Shown: positions 37,168-46,636 of the stretch, piece after piece | Layout: each line of letters opens with the position of its first letter | Position numbering within the stretch: the stretch's first letter is position 1 | Assembly: GCF_000317125.1 (NCBI RefSeq) | Contig: NC_019695.1 | Coordinates: 546,336 to 610,335 of the forward strand | Origin: Chroococcidiopsis thermalis PCC 7203 | GTDB lineage: Bacteria; Cyanobacteriota; Cyanobacteriia; Cyanobacteriales; Chroococcidiopsidaceae | Direction of reading: 5' to 3' | DNA: 64,000 nt | Program-made: the position numbers and the translations under genes | Notes under the pieces: generated by a model | The model's database searches: none | What the model was told of the DNA's origin: nothing | The model's input: only the letters and a program-made list of their open reading frames with translations

Positions 37168-37434
37168 TTAGGTGAGGTACGGGAAAAAATTAAAGTTTTT
37201 GGCAAAATAAAAACCTGTATATTCCCACAGGTCTACATATTCTTTATTGACAGTTGAATCTGGATAGCCTGGAAGTCCTGGACCAGTAAATCCGGTTAGC
37301 GGGTGGTAAAAATCTTTAATAACTAGAACGCTAAATGCTAGACAAAGGCAAATAAGAGTTACAATTTGAGTTGCGACGATCGCGAAGTGAATCGCCTTTG
37401 GCATCGTTTTATTTTTTACTTTGAAGCTATTCAT
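37168..37434 (-). pseudogene. N-terminal fragment of the split membrane protein
   Basis: ATG 37434 (in the longer frame from TTG 37458) begins a short basic stretch and a first membrane helix (AIHFAIVATQIVTLICLCLA), then LTGFTGPGLPGYPDST and LWEYTGFYFAKNFNFFP, and stops at 37168. The next residues expected (VPHLNLTNNQAFYPYG) are in the -1 frame and join the 710-residue frame. The joint lies at TTTTTTC (37189-37183), read as T TTT TTC. Either one T was lost from a run of seven, or -1 slippage fuses the two into about 814 residues. Confidence 0.75.
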
Positions 37435-37567
37435 TTTCAACCCTTTGCTACCAGTCAAAATACCTCAGCGATTGGGAATCGCAGCTACGCAAACAAAGCC
37501 TACCTTCGCAAGCTGGAATAGTTGTCTCGAACAGACTTAGTTTGTGTAGCCTCAGACTCGTAGTCTA

Positions 37568-38278
37568 TCAGCTCTGTTTTTGCCATATTCCTAAAACAGA
37601 TTTACCTAAAGAATATTGCAAAATTGGATCGATGTTTCTAGATAAAGGTATCATGACTTTATCCCAAAGCTGTATCTGCTGTTTTGTCGGCGTTTTACTT
37701 TTCAACACGAAACGGTTGCCTAATGAGGCAAGTAATCCGATGGAGTCGAGATAAATCAGCTGAATACAATTCAGGCTTCTGGGGATCGTGGATGCTAAAC
37801 TTTGCTTGTTATAGCGTCGATAGTGTCCTATAGCTCGATCGAATGGCGTGAATAGCCACTGATGTGCGGGAGCTAGTACGACTAAGTAACCGCCATCTGA
37901 TAAATGCTGCGTCACGGTCTTCACTTCTGTGCGATCGTCTTCTATATGCTCCAAAACATCCATGTAAATAATGGTATCAAAGCGATCGTTTGAAGCTAAA
38001 TCTGCTGAGGTTCCCACTCTCGATTTACAACACGCTGGCACTCTGCCAACAGAAATTTTTAAATCGATCTTTTCCGTTAGAATTGGGTCTGGTTCTAAGC
38101 AAAGCCACTCTTTTTGATGACCCTTGCAGAGAAATTCAGTGGTTGCGCCTATCCCTGCACCTACTTCCAATACTCTACCTTGTAAGTATTTTTGAACTAG
38201 ATTTCCATAATAGTTTTTCCAGTTATAAGCTTGAGAAAATAATTCTAATTCCGCGCCAATATAGGAGTAATCTTGCAT
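37568..38278 (-). CDS. Class I SAM-dependent methyltransferase
   Basis: This 236-residue protein has VLEVGAGIGATTEFL (motif I), CLEPDPILTEKI (strand 2), IIYMDVLEHIEDDRTE and GGYLVVLAPAHQWLFTPFD. The last motif with IGHYRRYN is typical of methyltransferases found beside glycosyltransferases. It is four bases from the dolichol-phosphate-type glycosyltransferase gene upstream, so the two are cotranscribed. The substrate is likely a glycan or lipid intermediate, by context only. Confidence 0.88.
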   Translation of the reverse strand: MQDYSYIGAELELFSQAYNWKNYYGNLVQKYLQGRVLEVGAGIGATTEFLCKGHQKEWLCLEPDPILTEKIDLKISVGRVPACCKSRVGTSADLASNDRFDTIIYMDVLEHIEDDRTEVKTVTQHLSDGGYLVVLAPAHQWLFTPFDRAIGHYRRYNKQSLASTIPRSLNCIQLIYLDSIGLLASLGNRFVLKSKTPTKQQIQLWDKVMIPLSRNIDPILQYSLGKSVLGIWQKQS

Positions 38279-38282
38279 CGAC

Positions 38283-39290
38283 TTATTTAGACAAAACTTC
38301 TCTAGAAAATACTTCTTTCAACTTAGAAACAAAGTAATAATAGTCTTGACCAAGCATAAATCCATAACTATTCCTAGTATTTAAAATCATTAATGCAAAA
38401 ACAATCGACAACATGACTGCTTGCATGAGAATCGAGCAAAGAATTCCAACTGCGATCGATGTCCAACCAGGAATTGCTAAACTGGTGAAGAGTTTAATAG
38501 ATACAATTCCACCTAGAGATATTAGAATTAATAAGACAACGACCGACACAGAAATAATCAGTCTCGTACCTACTATATCTGCATAGACAGAAATCGAACT
38601 GATTCCGTGAGTTACCAAGGAAACAAAGTTCATTTTAGAGCGTCCGAACAAACGGTTGCTGCGCTTGGTAGCAATTTCAGTATATGGTATTCTCGCCCGC
38701 ATAATTCCAGCGGCATAGTGATTCCAAATCTCGGAGATGACCACAATTCTAGACAAAAGTTGATATGGAATTACGCTGAAGTTTCCTACTTGAATGTGAT
38801 GTCCGGTTAAGAGTTTGTAGACGAGTTTATAAACTAGATAAAAAGCTTTGAAAAGATATGTTTCCGATCGCTTAGTTCTTTTAGCGAAAATAACTTTGGC
38901 ATTGCTTTCTGCTTGGCAGCAATTAATTAGTCTAGGAACATCTTGCGGATTGTCTTCGCCATCTCCATCCATAACGACAACGACTTTACAATTTAAGTTT
39001 GCTGCGATGTAAGCTAAACCAATCGCGATCGCTCGTTGATGCCCTAAGTTTCTTTTTAGTTCTAAAATATTGACTCTCTCGATGGCTTTAAAACTAAAAA
39101 ATTTCAGTTCCGTGGGGGCTGGAGCGATCGAAGCATCGTCTACAATCAAGATATCTACGCGAATATCTCGGTCTAGAAAAGTTTCATCCAAACTCCAGAG
39201 CAACCTTTCCAGTGCCTCCCAATCATTAAACACTGGAATTAGCACGATCGCAGATGGAGAACGATGGAGATCGCTATCGAGCAATGTCAT
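38283..39290 (-). CDS. Family-2 glycosyltransferase, dolichol-phosphate-mannose synthase-like
   Basis: This 335-residue protein has a GT-A domain (about 14-225) with VLIPVFNDWEAL, ILIVDDASIAP, LKRNLGHQRAIAIGL and VVVMDGDGEDNPQD, and two C-terminal membrane helices (about 240-263 and 275-300). That layout fits polyprenyl-phosphate glycosyltransferases, which load a sugar on undecaprenyl phosphate. It is the first gene of a minus-strand group with a methyltransferase and a large membrane protein, consistent with a pathway that modifies a surface glycan. Confidence 0.9.
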   Translation of the reverse strand: MTLLDSDLHRSPSAIVLIPVFNDWEALERLLWSLDETFLDRDIRVDILIVDDASIAPAPTELKFFSFKAIERVNILELKRNLGHQRAIAIGLAYIAANLNCKVVVVMDGDGEDNPQDVPRLINCCQAESNAKVIFAKRTKRSETYLFKAFYLVYKLVYKLLTGHHIQVGNFSVIPYQLLSRIVVISEIWNHYAAGIMRARIPYTEIATKRSNRLFGRSKMNFVSLVTHGISSISVYADIVGTRLIISVSVVVLLILISLGGIVSIKLFTSLAIPGWTSIAVGILCSILMQAVMLSIVFALMILNTRNSYGFMLGQDYYYFVSKLKEVFSREVLSK

Positions 39291-39617
39291 TTTAGTCCGA
39301 ATCCTAAGCTAGACATCTTAGATGAGTAGTTGGCGATCGCGAGTACGATAGATATCCACATCGCACTGAGTTGAGTATTTGCATCAACAGCAAATTTCTG
39401 CGTTCATCTTACCACCCCTCAATGACGCAAAACTATTTTTAGGGTTCCGCGTCAGAATGGGGAGTCGGGAACGGTTAGTGGCTAGTGTCTGGTGGCTAGT
39501 GGCTTAGAACTTCTCCCTTGTCCCCCTTGTCCCCCTTCGCCCCCTAATCCCCACTCCCTTCGGTCGTGGGGAAGAGCGAGTTCCCCCTTGTCCCCCTGCT
39601 CCTTCTGCTACTGCTAA
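39291..39617. other. Repeat-rich intergenic region upstream of the glycan group
   Basis: No gene is seen. Between 39466 and 39606 it holds GTGGCTAGT-type heptamers, then CCCCCTTGT nonamers interrupted by CCCCACTCCCTTCGGTCGTGGGG, a hairpin-forming insert also found near 13815 and 59945 in variant form. Confidence 0.6.
39510..39606. repeat. CCCCCTTGT nonamer tract with hairpin insert
   Basis: Several CCCCCTTGT units flank CCCCACTCCCTTCGGTCGTGGGG. The same composite is present in opposite insert orientation at 13800-13880, which points to a mobile or recombining repeat unit. Confidence 0.85.
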
Positions 39618-40352
39618 TTATGCCGCTTTCGCTGCCAGTGCTAAGCGCTGATTAATTTCTTGCCAGTTGACGACATTCCACCAAGCCTTGAGATATTCGG
39701 CGCGGCGATTGCGATACTTGAGATAGTAGGCATGTTCCCACACATCATTTCCCATAATTGGATAGTTACCTTCCATTAGGGGGCTATCTTGATTTGCAGT
39801 ACTGGTAACTTGAAATTTACCGTCAGGAGTGCGAACCAACCAAGCCCAACCGCTACCAAACTGTTTTTCTCCCGCTTGATTAAATTGCTGTTGAAAGTTG
39901 GCAAAGCTACCAAAGTTTTTCTTGATAACAGAGGCAATTTCTCCCGTTGGTTCTCCGCCACCTTTGGGACTCATAATTTCCCAAAACATACTATGATTGA
40001 CGTGACCGCCGCCATTGTTGCGGATTGTCATGCGAATATCTTGTGGTAGGCTGTCAAGTTTTTGGATAAGTTGTTCGGCAGTTTGACCTTTTAGTTTGGG
40101 ATATTTTGCGATCGCTGCATTTAAATTTTTTACATATGTTGCGTGATGTCTGTCATGGTGGATTCGCATTGTCTGCGCGTCTATATGCGGTTCTAATGCT
40201 TTGTAGTCGTAGGGCAAAGGTGGTAATTTAAAATCTCCACTAGCACTTGGAGTCTGCGCCCAAGCTAAATTGTGCGAAGTATAAGTTTCTATAGCATAAG
40301 CACCAGCAGTTCCTCCTACTAAAAACAAGAAATTACGACGCTTGATAGACAT
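39618..40352 (-). CDS. sodA: Superoxide dismutase, Mn type, exported
   Basis: This 244-residue protein is an Fe/Mn-family superoxide dismutase: metal ligands lie in [25 protein letters not shown], and [17 protein letters not shown] (Asp and His). The GGGH and FGSGWAWLV segments favour manganese. An N-terminal extension ([19 protein letters not shown], then AWAQTP) has a twin-arginine and hydrophobic core, so the protein is probably exported by Tat to periplasm or thylakoid lumen. It converts superoxide to peroxide and oxygen. It is monocistronic. Confidence 0.93.
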   Translation of the reverse strand: MSIKRRNFLFLVGGTAGAYAIETYTSHNLAWAQTPSASGDFKLPPLPYDYKALEPHIDAQTMRIHHDRHHATYVKNLNAAIAKYPKLKGQTAEQLIQKLDSLPQDIRMTIRNNGGGHVNHSMFWEIMSPKGGGEPTGEIASVIKKNFGSFANFQQQFNQAGEKQFGSGWAWLVRTPDGKFQVTSTANQDSPLMEGNYPIMGNDVWEHAYYLKYRNRRAEYLKAWWNVVNWQEINQRLALAAKAA

Positions 40353-40394
40353 AAGTACTTACCTTTGCTGAGCTAGTCAAATTTGTTACAGCAA

Positions 40395-40440
40395 TTTTCT
40401 GGGAATTGGTAGTTGGTAATTGGTAATTGGTGGTTGGAAT
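40395..40440. repeat. TTGGTAA heptamer repeat tract
   Basis: Five units of TTGGTAG/TTGGTAA/TTGGTGG lie in the spacer upstream of sodA. Confidence 0.85.
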
Positions 40441-40540
40441 TACCTTAGTTTTTAACGTCTGAACAATAAATTTTTGCTGCAACAGTTTTCATATTCTCAG
40501 GTTTAAGGTCATTGTGCCTATATTATTTCGCTAACTCTTG

Positions 40541-40607
40541 TACGGGCGAGTTTAGCTGAAATGTCTGTAAGTCGTAAAGTCTGCTGGGTGAAACCCGCCC
40601 CTACAAT
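40541..40607. repeat. Long inverted repeat, family 2
   Basis: The arms GTACGGGCGAGTTT and GAAACCCGCCCCTAC are separated by about 40 bases, between the sodA and aldo/keto reductase genes. It is the same family as 12756 and 18284. Confidence 0.75.
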
Positions 40608-40617
40608 TCCATCACTC

Positions 40618-41799
40618 CTAATCTTGCGACAGACGCTTGACTTCTGCGCCGCTTAATAGTTTGTGTGCTTCGGCGAGGATAGCAGGAATTTTATCGGCGT
40701 GGGGGCTGTTAGCAATGCACGATCGCAAATCTAACTGCTCGATCTGCTTGGCTTGATTGCCAGGAAACCAATGACCACCATTGCCGAGGAGATTATACCG
40801 CATTTTGGCATATTCTGTGAGGTCGTAAGCGATCGCTAAGTTTCTCAACCATAGGATCGTCGAAATATTGACGTTACCTGGCGTTTCGTCATATCTGGGT
40901 AAACCTATCTGCCAAGTTTTTACCCAATCTTCCCCTAAGCTATCGCAAGCTGCTTGCTCTAATCGCGCCAAAATCGGTGGTAAAATCTCATCTGCCCGGT
41001 CTAGATACTCTAAAGTCTTGAGGTGTTCGTCAAAATCCTGCGGTTTGGCAGCCCCTAAACTGAGAGTATGCACCTGAGAATGACTCAGACAAAATAAGTC
41101 GTTGAACACCATTGGACTGAGGGGAGAACAGAGTTCTACTAACTTTTGGGGTGGCTTGTAAAGCATTCCCCCCTTGTCGGAGGGGCTAATAATAAATACA
41201 CCCATATCGTGACGATTGGCGGCTGCAACTGCCTCCCAGTTGACTTGGTTGATATAGTACCAGTGGAGATTAACGTAGTCGAATTCGTTTGTGGCGATCG
41301 CCTGTGTAATAATTTCAGTTGCGCCGTGGGTAGAAAAGCCGATAAATCTTACCTTACCTTGAGCTTGCCACTGCCGTGCTAGTTCCAAACATCCACCAGG
41401 ACGAATGGTCTGATGTAGGGTTTCAGCATCGTTAATGCCGTGGATACCTAGTAAATCGATGTAATCTAGGCGAAGATTGCGTAAGGACTGTTCAAATTTT
41501 TGGCGAAACTCGTTGGGATTTTGGCTGGGATTAACCTTCGTTTGGACGATTAAGCGATCGCGATCGCCTAATGGTAGAATGCGCCCTAGTTGCACTTCTG
41601 AAGTGCCGTAACCTCTGGCTGTCTCAATATGATTGATGCCTAGTTCAATTGCCCTCCGAATTGTGGCTTCTAAGTTACGCTGATTGTTCTGCGGAATCGT
41701 CCAAGCAGGGACATCTTGCCATTTGAACTGATAGCGCATACCACCACAGGAAAATACGGGCATGGGTATTTCTGTGCGTCCAAATCGTCGGTATTGCAT
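40618..41799 (-). CDS. Aldo/keto reductase
   Basis: ATG 41799 is chosen because the upstream in-frame residues (to 41832) are encoded by a palindromic repeat. The resulting 393-residue protein begins MQYRRFGRTEIPMPVF and has an AKR barrel: GINHIETARGYGTSE (with Tyr, and Glu where most have Asp), VQTKVNPS lysine and LLGIHGIND histidine. A C-terminal region of about 120 residues beyond the barrel is present. The family reduces carbonyls with NADPH; this subgroup is an uncharacterised cyanobacterial oxidoreductase. It lies 37 bases downstream of rpiA on the same strand. Confidence 0.9.
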   Translation of the reverse strand: MQYRRFGRTEIPMPVFSCGGMRYQFKWQDVPAWTIPQNNQRNLEATIRRAIELGINHIETARGYGTSEVQLGRILPLGDRDRLIVQTKVNPSQNPNEFRQKFEQSLRNLRLDYIDLLGIHGINDAETLHQTIRPGGCLELARQWQAQGKVRFIGFSTHGATEIITQAIATNEFDYVNLHWYYINQVNWEAVAAANRHDMGVFIISPSDKGGMLYKPPQKLVELCSPLSPMVFNDLFCLSHSQVHTLSLGAAKPQDFDEHLKTLEYLDRADEILPPILARLEQAACDSLGEDWVKTWQIGLPRYDETPGNVNISTILWLRNLAIAYDLTEYAKMRYNLLGNGGHWFPGNQAKQIEQLDLRSCIANSPHADKIPAILAEAHKLLSGAEVKRLSQD

Positions 41800-41805
41800 A
41801 GACTT

Positions 41806-41832
41806 TAACGGGCGCACACCTGTGCGCCCCAC
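41806..41832. repeat. GC-rich palindrome, family 1
   Basis: GGGCGCACA-CC-TGTGCGCCC lies between rpiA and the aldo/keto reductase start, where it adds spurious in-frame codons upstream of the real ATG. Confidence 0.88.
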
Positions 41833-41835
41833 AAA

Positions 41836-42546
41836 TTACATTTGTCTTACCACGGGTTGACCGTCTTGCACTTCGCCAATCAGGACGAGATCGGTACAGT
41901 TGACAAAGATGCCGTTTTCCAGTACGCCAGGAATGTTGTTGAGGGTTTTTTCTAATTCGGCGGGGTTATCGATCGCATCAAACCTCACATCAACCACCAT
42001 GTTACCTTGGTCGGTGATTACGGGTCCGGCTTTTTTTACGCCCATCCGTAGTTCCGGTTTACCACCTAGCTTTTCAATTGCCCGCATGACGGGTGAAATT
42101 GCCATTGGGATGACTTCTACTGGGACTGCAAATACGGAACCCAATCGGTCTACCAGCTTACCGCTATCGACAACGACGATAAATTGTTGTGCTAGATAGT
42201 CTACAACCTTTTCACGGGTATGGGCAGCACCACCACCTTTAATTAAATTTTTCTGCGGATCGACTTCATCCGCACCATCAATTGCCAAGTCAATATGGTC
42301 TATAGCGTCTAGAGTAGTGAGAGGAATGCCATATTGTTTAGATAGGACTTCGGCTTGAAATGAAGTAGGAATACCAACAATATCTTTGAGGTCGCCAGAC
42401 TTGAGGCGATCGCCGATATATTGAATTGCATAGGCTGTAGTAGAACCCGTACCGAGTCCGACAATCGTACCAGACTTTACCAAGGCAGCGGCGGCTTTGC
42501 CGACTTCCTGTTTCATCGTTTTTACTGGATCTGCTGCTGCGGTCAT
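41836..42546 (-). CDS. rpiA: Ribose-5-phosphate isomerase A
   Basis: ATG 42546 gives 236 residues. Family motifs are [37 protein letters not shown] and [13 protein letters not shown], with catalytic acids and lysine in place. It interconverts ribose-5-phosphate and ribulose-5-phosphate in the Calvin cycle and pentose phosphate pathway. It may be cotranscribed with the aldo/keto reductase that follows. Confidence 0.96.
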   Translation of the reverse strand: MTAAADPVKTMKQEVGKAAAALVKSGTIVGLGTGSTTAYAIQYIGDRLKSGDLKDIVGIPTSFQAEVLSKQYGIPLTTLDAIDHIDLAIDGADEVDPQKNLIKGGGAAHTREKVVDYLAQQFIVVVDSGKLVDRLGSVFAVPVEVIPMAISPVMRAIEKLGGKPELRMGVKKAGPVITDQGNMVVDVRFDAIDNPAELEKTLNNIPGVLENGIFVNCTDLVLIGEVQDGQPVVRQM

Positions 42547-42600
42547 GCTCAAATCTCAATCTCTGCCGCGATTAGTATATAGCGCTACGGGACGGAGAGA

Positions 42601-42662
42601 AAGAGGGAGCAGGGGGATAAGGGGGACAAGGGAGACAAGGGAGACAAGGGGGACAAGGGAGT
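42601..42662. repeat. Nonamer tract (GACAAGGGA)
   Basis: Five or six GACAAGGGA/GGGGGACAA units lie between the divergent rpiA and phytase-like genes. Confidence 0.85.
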
Positions 42663-42801
42663 GATAAGTGGGAAATCTGGAGGAATGAAATTTATATCTA
42701 CACAAGCTAAGTTTATTAGTGCTGAGTTGAAACTCGTGAGATTTTTGAGAACCTGTGTAGGCAGGTTTTGTCTGTGTAGCGGTGACTTTAATCGCCTGTT
42801 T

Positions 42802-43884
42802 ATGCAGGTAATTTTAGTTGGCGCGATCGCATTTTTCAGTCTACTATCGTTCGCAACTCCAGCGTTAGCAGCAAAAGATCGATTGTTTCTCGACCTCTCG
42901 TTAGAATATTTAGGAAAATATCAACTACCAACAAACCTTTCTAACGCACCAGTCACGGAATTTTCAGCAATTACTTATGACAAACGGCACGATCGCTTTT
43001 ATGCTGTCTCTGGTAATGAAATCTTCACCCTCAAGTTGACTTTTAATACCGATTCTGAGGATATAAAAATTCAAGATATTGATATAGAGTCAGTACAGTC
43101 ACTTATCGATCGCGACGGCAAACTATACGAACCGAAGATCTTTGTTGCTAAGGGAATTGCTTTAACACCGCAACAAACCGTATATATTTCTGGTTCTCAG
43201 ATAAGTGGCGATCGCGCGCTTCCTTTTATCCGAGAATGCGATCTAAAAACTGGGCAGTTGCTGCAAAGCCTGACTCTTCCTAAACGATATATTGCTGAAA
43301 GCATACAGGAAAAAGGGCAAAACCAGAATACTCAAATTACTCAAGACGATATAACATTTGCTGCTTTAGCTTTCAATGCGACTGGTACTGTTCCAACAAG
43401 TGGAGAACCAGTAAATTTATTTACTGCTACTGAGTCAACGCTAGTACAAGACCGAGATACGCCTAATTCTAAACAGGGAAAAGCTCGGTTACTACATTAC
43501 TTAATTGGCTACGGTACGCCGATGCTACTAGCAGAATATGCTTATCCTCTTGATGCCGAACTTGAGGAATTGTTATCTGTAGAAGGCGTTCATTTTCTCA
43601 GTTTAGAACTCCAGCCAGAGACAAAAACTGGAAAGATTTATCAGGTTGTGACAAGCGGCGCAACCGATACATCAAAAGTTGAGAGGCTTAAAGGTAAAAT
43701 TAGAGGAGTTCGAGAAATTAAGAAAAAGCTAGTTTTAGACTTACAAGAGTTAGGAATTACTTTAGAAAATTTGTCAGGTATGACTTTCGGTTCTCGCTTA
43801 TCTGATGGTACGAAAAGTTTGCTTGTCCTGAGTCATGACCAACAGGTAACTAATTTTCTGCTTTTTCGCCTGCGTTATCAATGA
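42802..43884 (+). CDS. Secreted phytase-like/esterase-like beta-propeller protein
   Basis: ATG 42802 gives a signal peptide (MQVILVGAIAFFSLLSFA, ending ALAAKD) and 360 residues in all; upstream in-frame starts to 42661 run into a repeat. The sequence FSAITYDKRHDRFYAVSG and VAKGIALTPQQTVYIS, with LENLSGMTFGSRLSDG at the end, matches the esterase-like activity of phytase family (PF13449-type propeller). The substrate is unknown; a periplasmic phosphoesterase is possible. It is monocistronic. Confidence 0.83.
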   Translation: MQVILVGAIAFFSLLSFATPALAAKDRLFLDLSLEYLGKYQLPTNLSNAPVTEFSAITYDKRHDRFYAVSGNEIFTLKLTFNTDSEDIKIQDIDIESVQSLIDRDGKLYEPKIFVAKGIALTPQQTVYISGSQISGDRALPFIRECDLKTGQLLQSLTLPKRYIAESIQEKGQNQNTQITQDDITFAALAFNATGTVPTSGEPVNLFTATESTLVQDRDTPNSKQGKARLLHYLIGYGTPMLLAEYAYPLDAELEELLSVEGVHFLSLELQPETKTGKIYQVVTSGATDTSKVERLKGKIRGVREIKKKLVLDLQELGITLENLSGMTFGSRLSDGTKSLLVLSHDQQVTNFLLFRLRYQ

Positions 43885-43918
43885 TTTGAAACTGTCTTCA
43901 ATCCTATTTATTAACGAT

Positions 43919-44311
43919 TCATCTAAAATCAACTTGATAGTGAACTGTCTTTTGAATTTGCTCTAAAGACAAACCAAGTTCGCGCGACAATGCGACTTCG
44001 ATTTGGCTAACTTCTGTGAAAGGAAACTCAAACTCTAATTTTTTCAAGGCAGAATTAGCAGTTTTCACTTTAACTTTAGAAAAGCCCTGATGATACTTAA
44101 TCTCAACTCCAATTGAGAGGATGACCTTAGTTGGTTGTTCTTGGACTTGAGCGTTGGCTTGGATCGGAGTTGTGACGTAATAAGAGCGTTGTAAAATTTT
44201 ATCGGCGATCGCTGCTCCACCGCTCCAAAAAGCGATCGCCAAAATCGGTAGCGGCAACCAAAATTCTAATCCCAGGGATTTGAGAGGGTAAAGCGATCGC
44301 AGTCTGCGCAT
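43919..44311 (-). CDS. Hypothetical single-pass membrane protein
   Basis: This 130-residue protein has a basic N-terminus and one hydrophobic segment (about 14-36, FWLPLPILAIAFWSGGAAIA), followed by a soluble domain of about 90 residues with alternating beta character (TKVILSIGVEIKYHQGFSKV; LEFEFPFTEVSQIEVALS) and a C-terminal EQIQKTVHYQVDF. I do not recognise the family. It is convergent with the phytase-like gene and divergent from the two-component system, and may be regulated with the latter. Confidence 0.72.
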   Translation of the reverse strand: MRRLRSLYPLKSLGLEFWLPLPILAIAFWSGGAAIADKILQRSYYVTTPIQANAQVQEQPTKVILSIGVEIKYHQGFSKVKVKTANSALKKLEFEFPFTEVSQIEVALSRELGLSLEQIQKTVHYQVDFR

Positions 44312-44399
44312 CAGTTAGTCAACACAGTTCGGCTACTATTATCCATATAAGTCTATCTCGATTTAGAAACATTAACTGTAATACCCCTCAATGAACAGC

Positions 44400-44462
44400 G
44401 ATCGGCTACTAGTAACTTTTTTTGACTTCTGACTTTTGACTTTTGACTTCTGATTTCGTGTT
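44400..44462. repeat. Heptamer tract (TTTTGAC/TTCTGAC)
   Basis: Six GACTTTT or GACTTCT heptamers directly precede the response regulator start codon. Confidence 0.75.
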
Positions 44463-44467
44463 ATCCT

Positions 44468-45142
44468 ATGGTAATTTTACTTGTAGAAGACGATCCAGCA
44501 CAGTTAGAACCCATACACGCTGCTCTTTCTCAAGCAGGACATACTGTAGATACTGCCAAAGATGGCGAGACGGCGCAATGGTTGATAACTCAGAAAGATT
44601 ATGACTTGCTCATCGTAGACTGGATGTTGCCGAAAGTGAGCGGTGTAAGTTTGTGCCAGCAGTATCGGCAAACTGGTAAAACTGCCCCAGTGCTTCTCCT
44701 AACGGCAAAAGATACCATAGCAGATAAAGTCGTAGGCTTGGATGCGGGAGCAGATGATTATCTCGTTAAACCAATCGATCTGCTAGAGTTATTGGCAAGA
44801 GTCAGGGCATTAGGCAGGCGATCGCCCCAATGGCAAGGTGACACGACAATCGTTGGCGATCTTCAACTCCATCGTCCCACGCTTACCTTAGAAAGAGGAG
44901 AGGCGATCGCTCAACTTTCAGTGCGAGAATTTCAACTGATGGAATATTTCATGCGTCACCCCCGCCAAGTTCTCTCTCGCGAACAAATTGAAAGCACTTT
45001 ATGGGAGTGGGGAACGGAACCAGAAAGTAATGCCGTGACTACACTAGTAAGAAGACTACGCCAGCGAATGCAAGCCGTCGGAGCCAAAGATTGGTTGGAA
45101 ACTGTATATGGTATGGGATATCGATTGAATGCACCAGAATAG
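44468..45142 (+). CDS. OmpR/PhoB-family response regulator
   Basis: This 224-residue protein has a receiver domain (1-115) with EDDPAQ acidic pair, phospho-acceptor Asp51 in LLIVDWMLPK, and VLLLTAKDT with DDYLVKPID lysine, and a winged-helix DNA-binding domain (130-224) with SVREFQLMEYFMRHPRQVLS and VTTLVRRLRQRM. It resembles the RppA/NrsR regulators of Synechocystis. The cognate kinase gene follows 201 bases later, the gap being filled by repeats. Confidence 0.93.
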   Translation: MVILLVEDDPAQLEPIHAALSQAGHTVDTAKDGETAQWLITQKDYDLLIVDWMLPKVSGVSLCQQYRQTGKTAPVLLLTAKDTIADKVVGLDAGADDYLVKPIDLLELLARVRALGRRSPQWQGDTTIVGDLQLHRPTLTLERGEAIAQLSVREFQLMEYFMRHPRQVLSREQIESTLWEWGTEPESNAVTTLVRRLRQRMQAVGAKDWLETVYGMGYRLNAPE

Positions 45143-45343
45143 AGGGGTCATTTGTCATTTGTGAATGGGTAATTGGTAATTGGTAGTTAGGTGGCGAGTG
45201 GTGTGTGGTGTAGGGAATTGGTAGTTGCTAGTTGGTAGTTGGTATGCACCTGAACCCCTGCCCCTAAAGCTCCCCTGCTTCCTTGTCTCCCTTGTCTCCC
45301 TTGTCTCCCTTGTCCCCTCACTCCTCACTCCTCACCCCTCATC
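45143..45343. repeat. Repeat-filled spacer inside the two-component operon
   Basis: Four TTGGTAA/TTGGTAG heptamers (45169-45193 and 45217-45243) and five TCCCTTGTC nonamers (45281-45315) fill the gap between response regulator and kinase. Without them the two genes would be close, as is usual for the family. Confidence 0.85.
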
Positions 45344-46636
45344 ATGTTCAGTCGCAGTCGCCGTAACATAGCTTGTTGGTTTGCTCTATCGATGGGAAGC
45401 ATCCTCGTGGTTTTTGCGGGGGTAGTTTACTACTTGGAAGTGGAAGAACAATTGCGGAATTTCGATCGCAATTTGTATAAAAAGACTAAAGCGATCGCAA
45501 CGGATGCAGAGTACCAATTTTATCAGGGTCGATGGCAGTTCGATCTGGAACAACTGCCGATGCTAAGCAATAATACATTACCAATAACAGGAGATATTGC
45601 TTACGCTCGCTGGTACAACTCTAAAGGGGAATTAGTCCAATTTGTTGGTTCTCCGCCTGCACCGAAGTATCTCAAGCTAGCTCCTGGTTTTGAGACAATT
45701 CAAACTCCCACACGCTCAAAACTGCTTAAACTTTCTAGCTCTAAAACGTGGTTGCGGCAGATTACACTACCAGTTTTAAAAGCGGATTTGCTCATCGGTT
45801 ATTTACAAGTGGCAACTCCAATGACTTCTATGCGCCAGAGTCTAGAGCAAACGCGCTTGTATCTTTCGCTCGGCGTACCGCTAGCTCTTAGTACAATTGG
45901 GTTGACGGGTTGGTACTTGGCAGGGCTGGCGATGAAACCAATTCGCCGTGCTTACGAGCAATTACAGCGTTTTACTGCTGATGCTTCACACGAATTACGC
46001 GCCCCTCTCGCAGCAATTTTGAGTAATGCCCAAGTGGGCTTATTAGCACCAGCAGAGGATACAAATAGTCCGCGCCAGCGTTTAGAAAATATTGTCGATC
46101 TGTCAAAATCAATGAGTACGCTGATCGGTAATTTGCTATTTTTAGCACGTCATGAAGGAGCGTTGGCTACTGAAGCGCTCAAAAGTATCGATCTCGTCAG
46201 TTTGCTGCAACGGTTGGTGAGTGAATATCAAGCACAAGCAGCAGCACAGGGGTTAGATTTTGTTGTTCAACTGCCAGAACAACCAATAAAACTCGTTGCC
46301 GAACCTGATTTATTGCAACAAGCGGTGAGAAATTTGCTGAATAATGCTTTCAAGTACACCCCCTCTGAAGGTAGAGTTTGCTTGCGAATATTTACCCAAT
46401 CTTATCGAGCGATCGTCCAAATTGAAGACAATGGCATCGGCATTCCATCTGAAGATGTACCCCATATTTTTGAGCGGTTCTATCGCGTAGACACTGTGCG
46501 ATCGCGGCAAACAGGTGGATTTGGTCTAGGCTTAGCGATCGCCAAACAAATTGTCGAGGCACACAAAGGCAAGATCGCCGTCCAAAGCACCCTGGGACAA
46601 GGCGCAACTTTTAAAATCGAACTGCCTTTAAGGTAA
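45344..46636 (+). CDS. Sensor histidine kinase
   Basis: This 430-residue kinase has two membrane helices (about 10-31 and 178-199) flanking a sensor domain of about 145 residues, then HisKA with FTADASHELRAPLAAIL (phosphoaccepting His near 215) and an ATPase domain with NLLNNAFKYTP, DNGIGIP, FERFYRVD and GFGLGLAIAK. All catalytic boxes are present. It resembles RppB/NrsS-type kinases, which respond to redox state or metals, and pairs with the response regulator upstream. Confidence 0.94.
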   Translation: MFSRSRRNIACWFALSMGSILVVFAGVVYYLEVEEQLRNFDRNLYKKTKAIATDAEYQFYQGRWQFDLEQLPMLSNNTLPITGDIAYARWYNSKGELVQFVGSPPAPKYLKLAPGFETIQTPTRSKLLKLSSSKTWLRQITLPVLKADLLIGYLQVATPMTSMRQSLEQTRLYLSLGVPLALSTIGLTGWYLAGLAMKPIRRAYEQLQRFTADASHELRAPLAAILSNAQVGLLAPAEDTNSPRQRLENIVDLSKSMSTLIGNLLFLARHEGALATEALKSIDLVSLLQRLVSEYQAQAAAQGLDFVVQLPEQPIKLVAEPDLLQQAVRNLLNNAFKYTPSEGRVCLRIFTQSYRAIVQIEDNGIGIPSEDVPHIFERFYRVDTVRSRQTGGFGLGLAIAKQIVEAHKGKIAVQSTLGQGATFKIELPLR

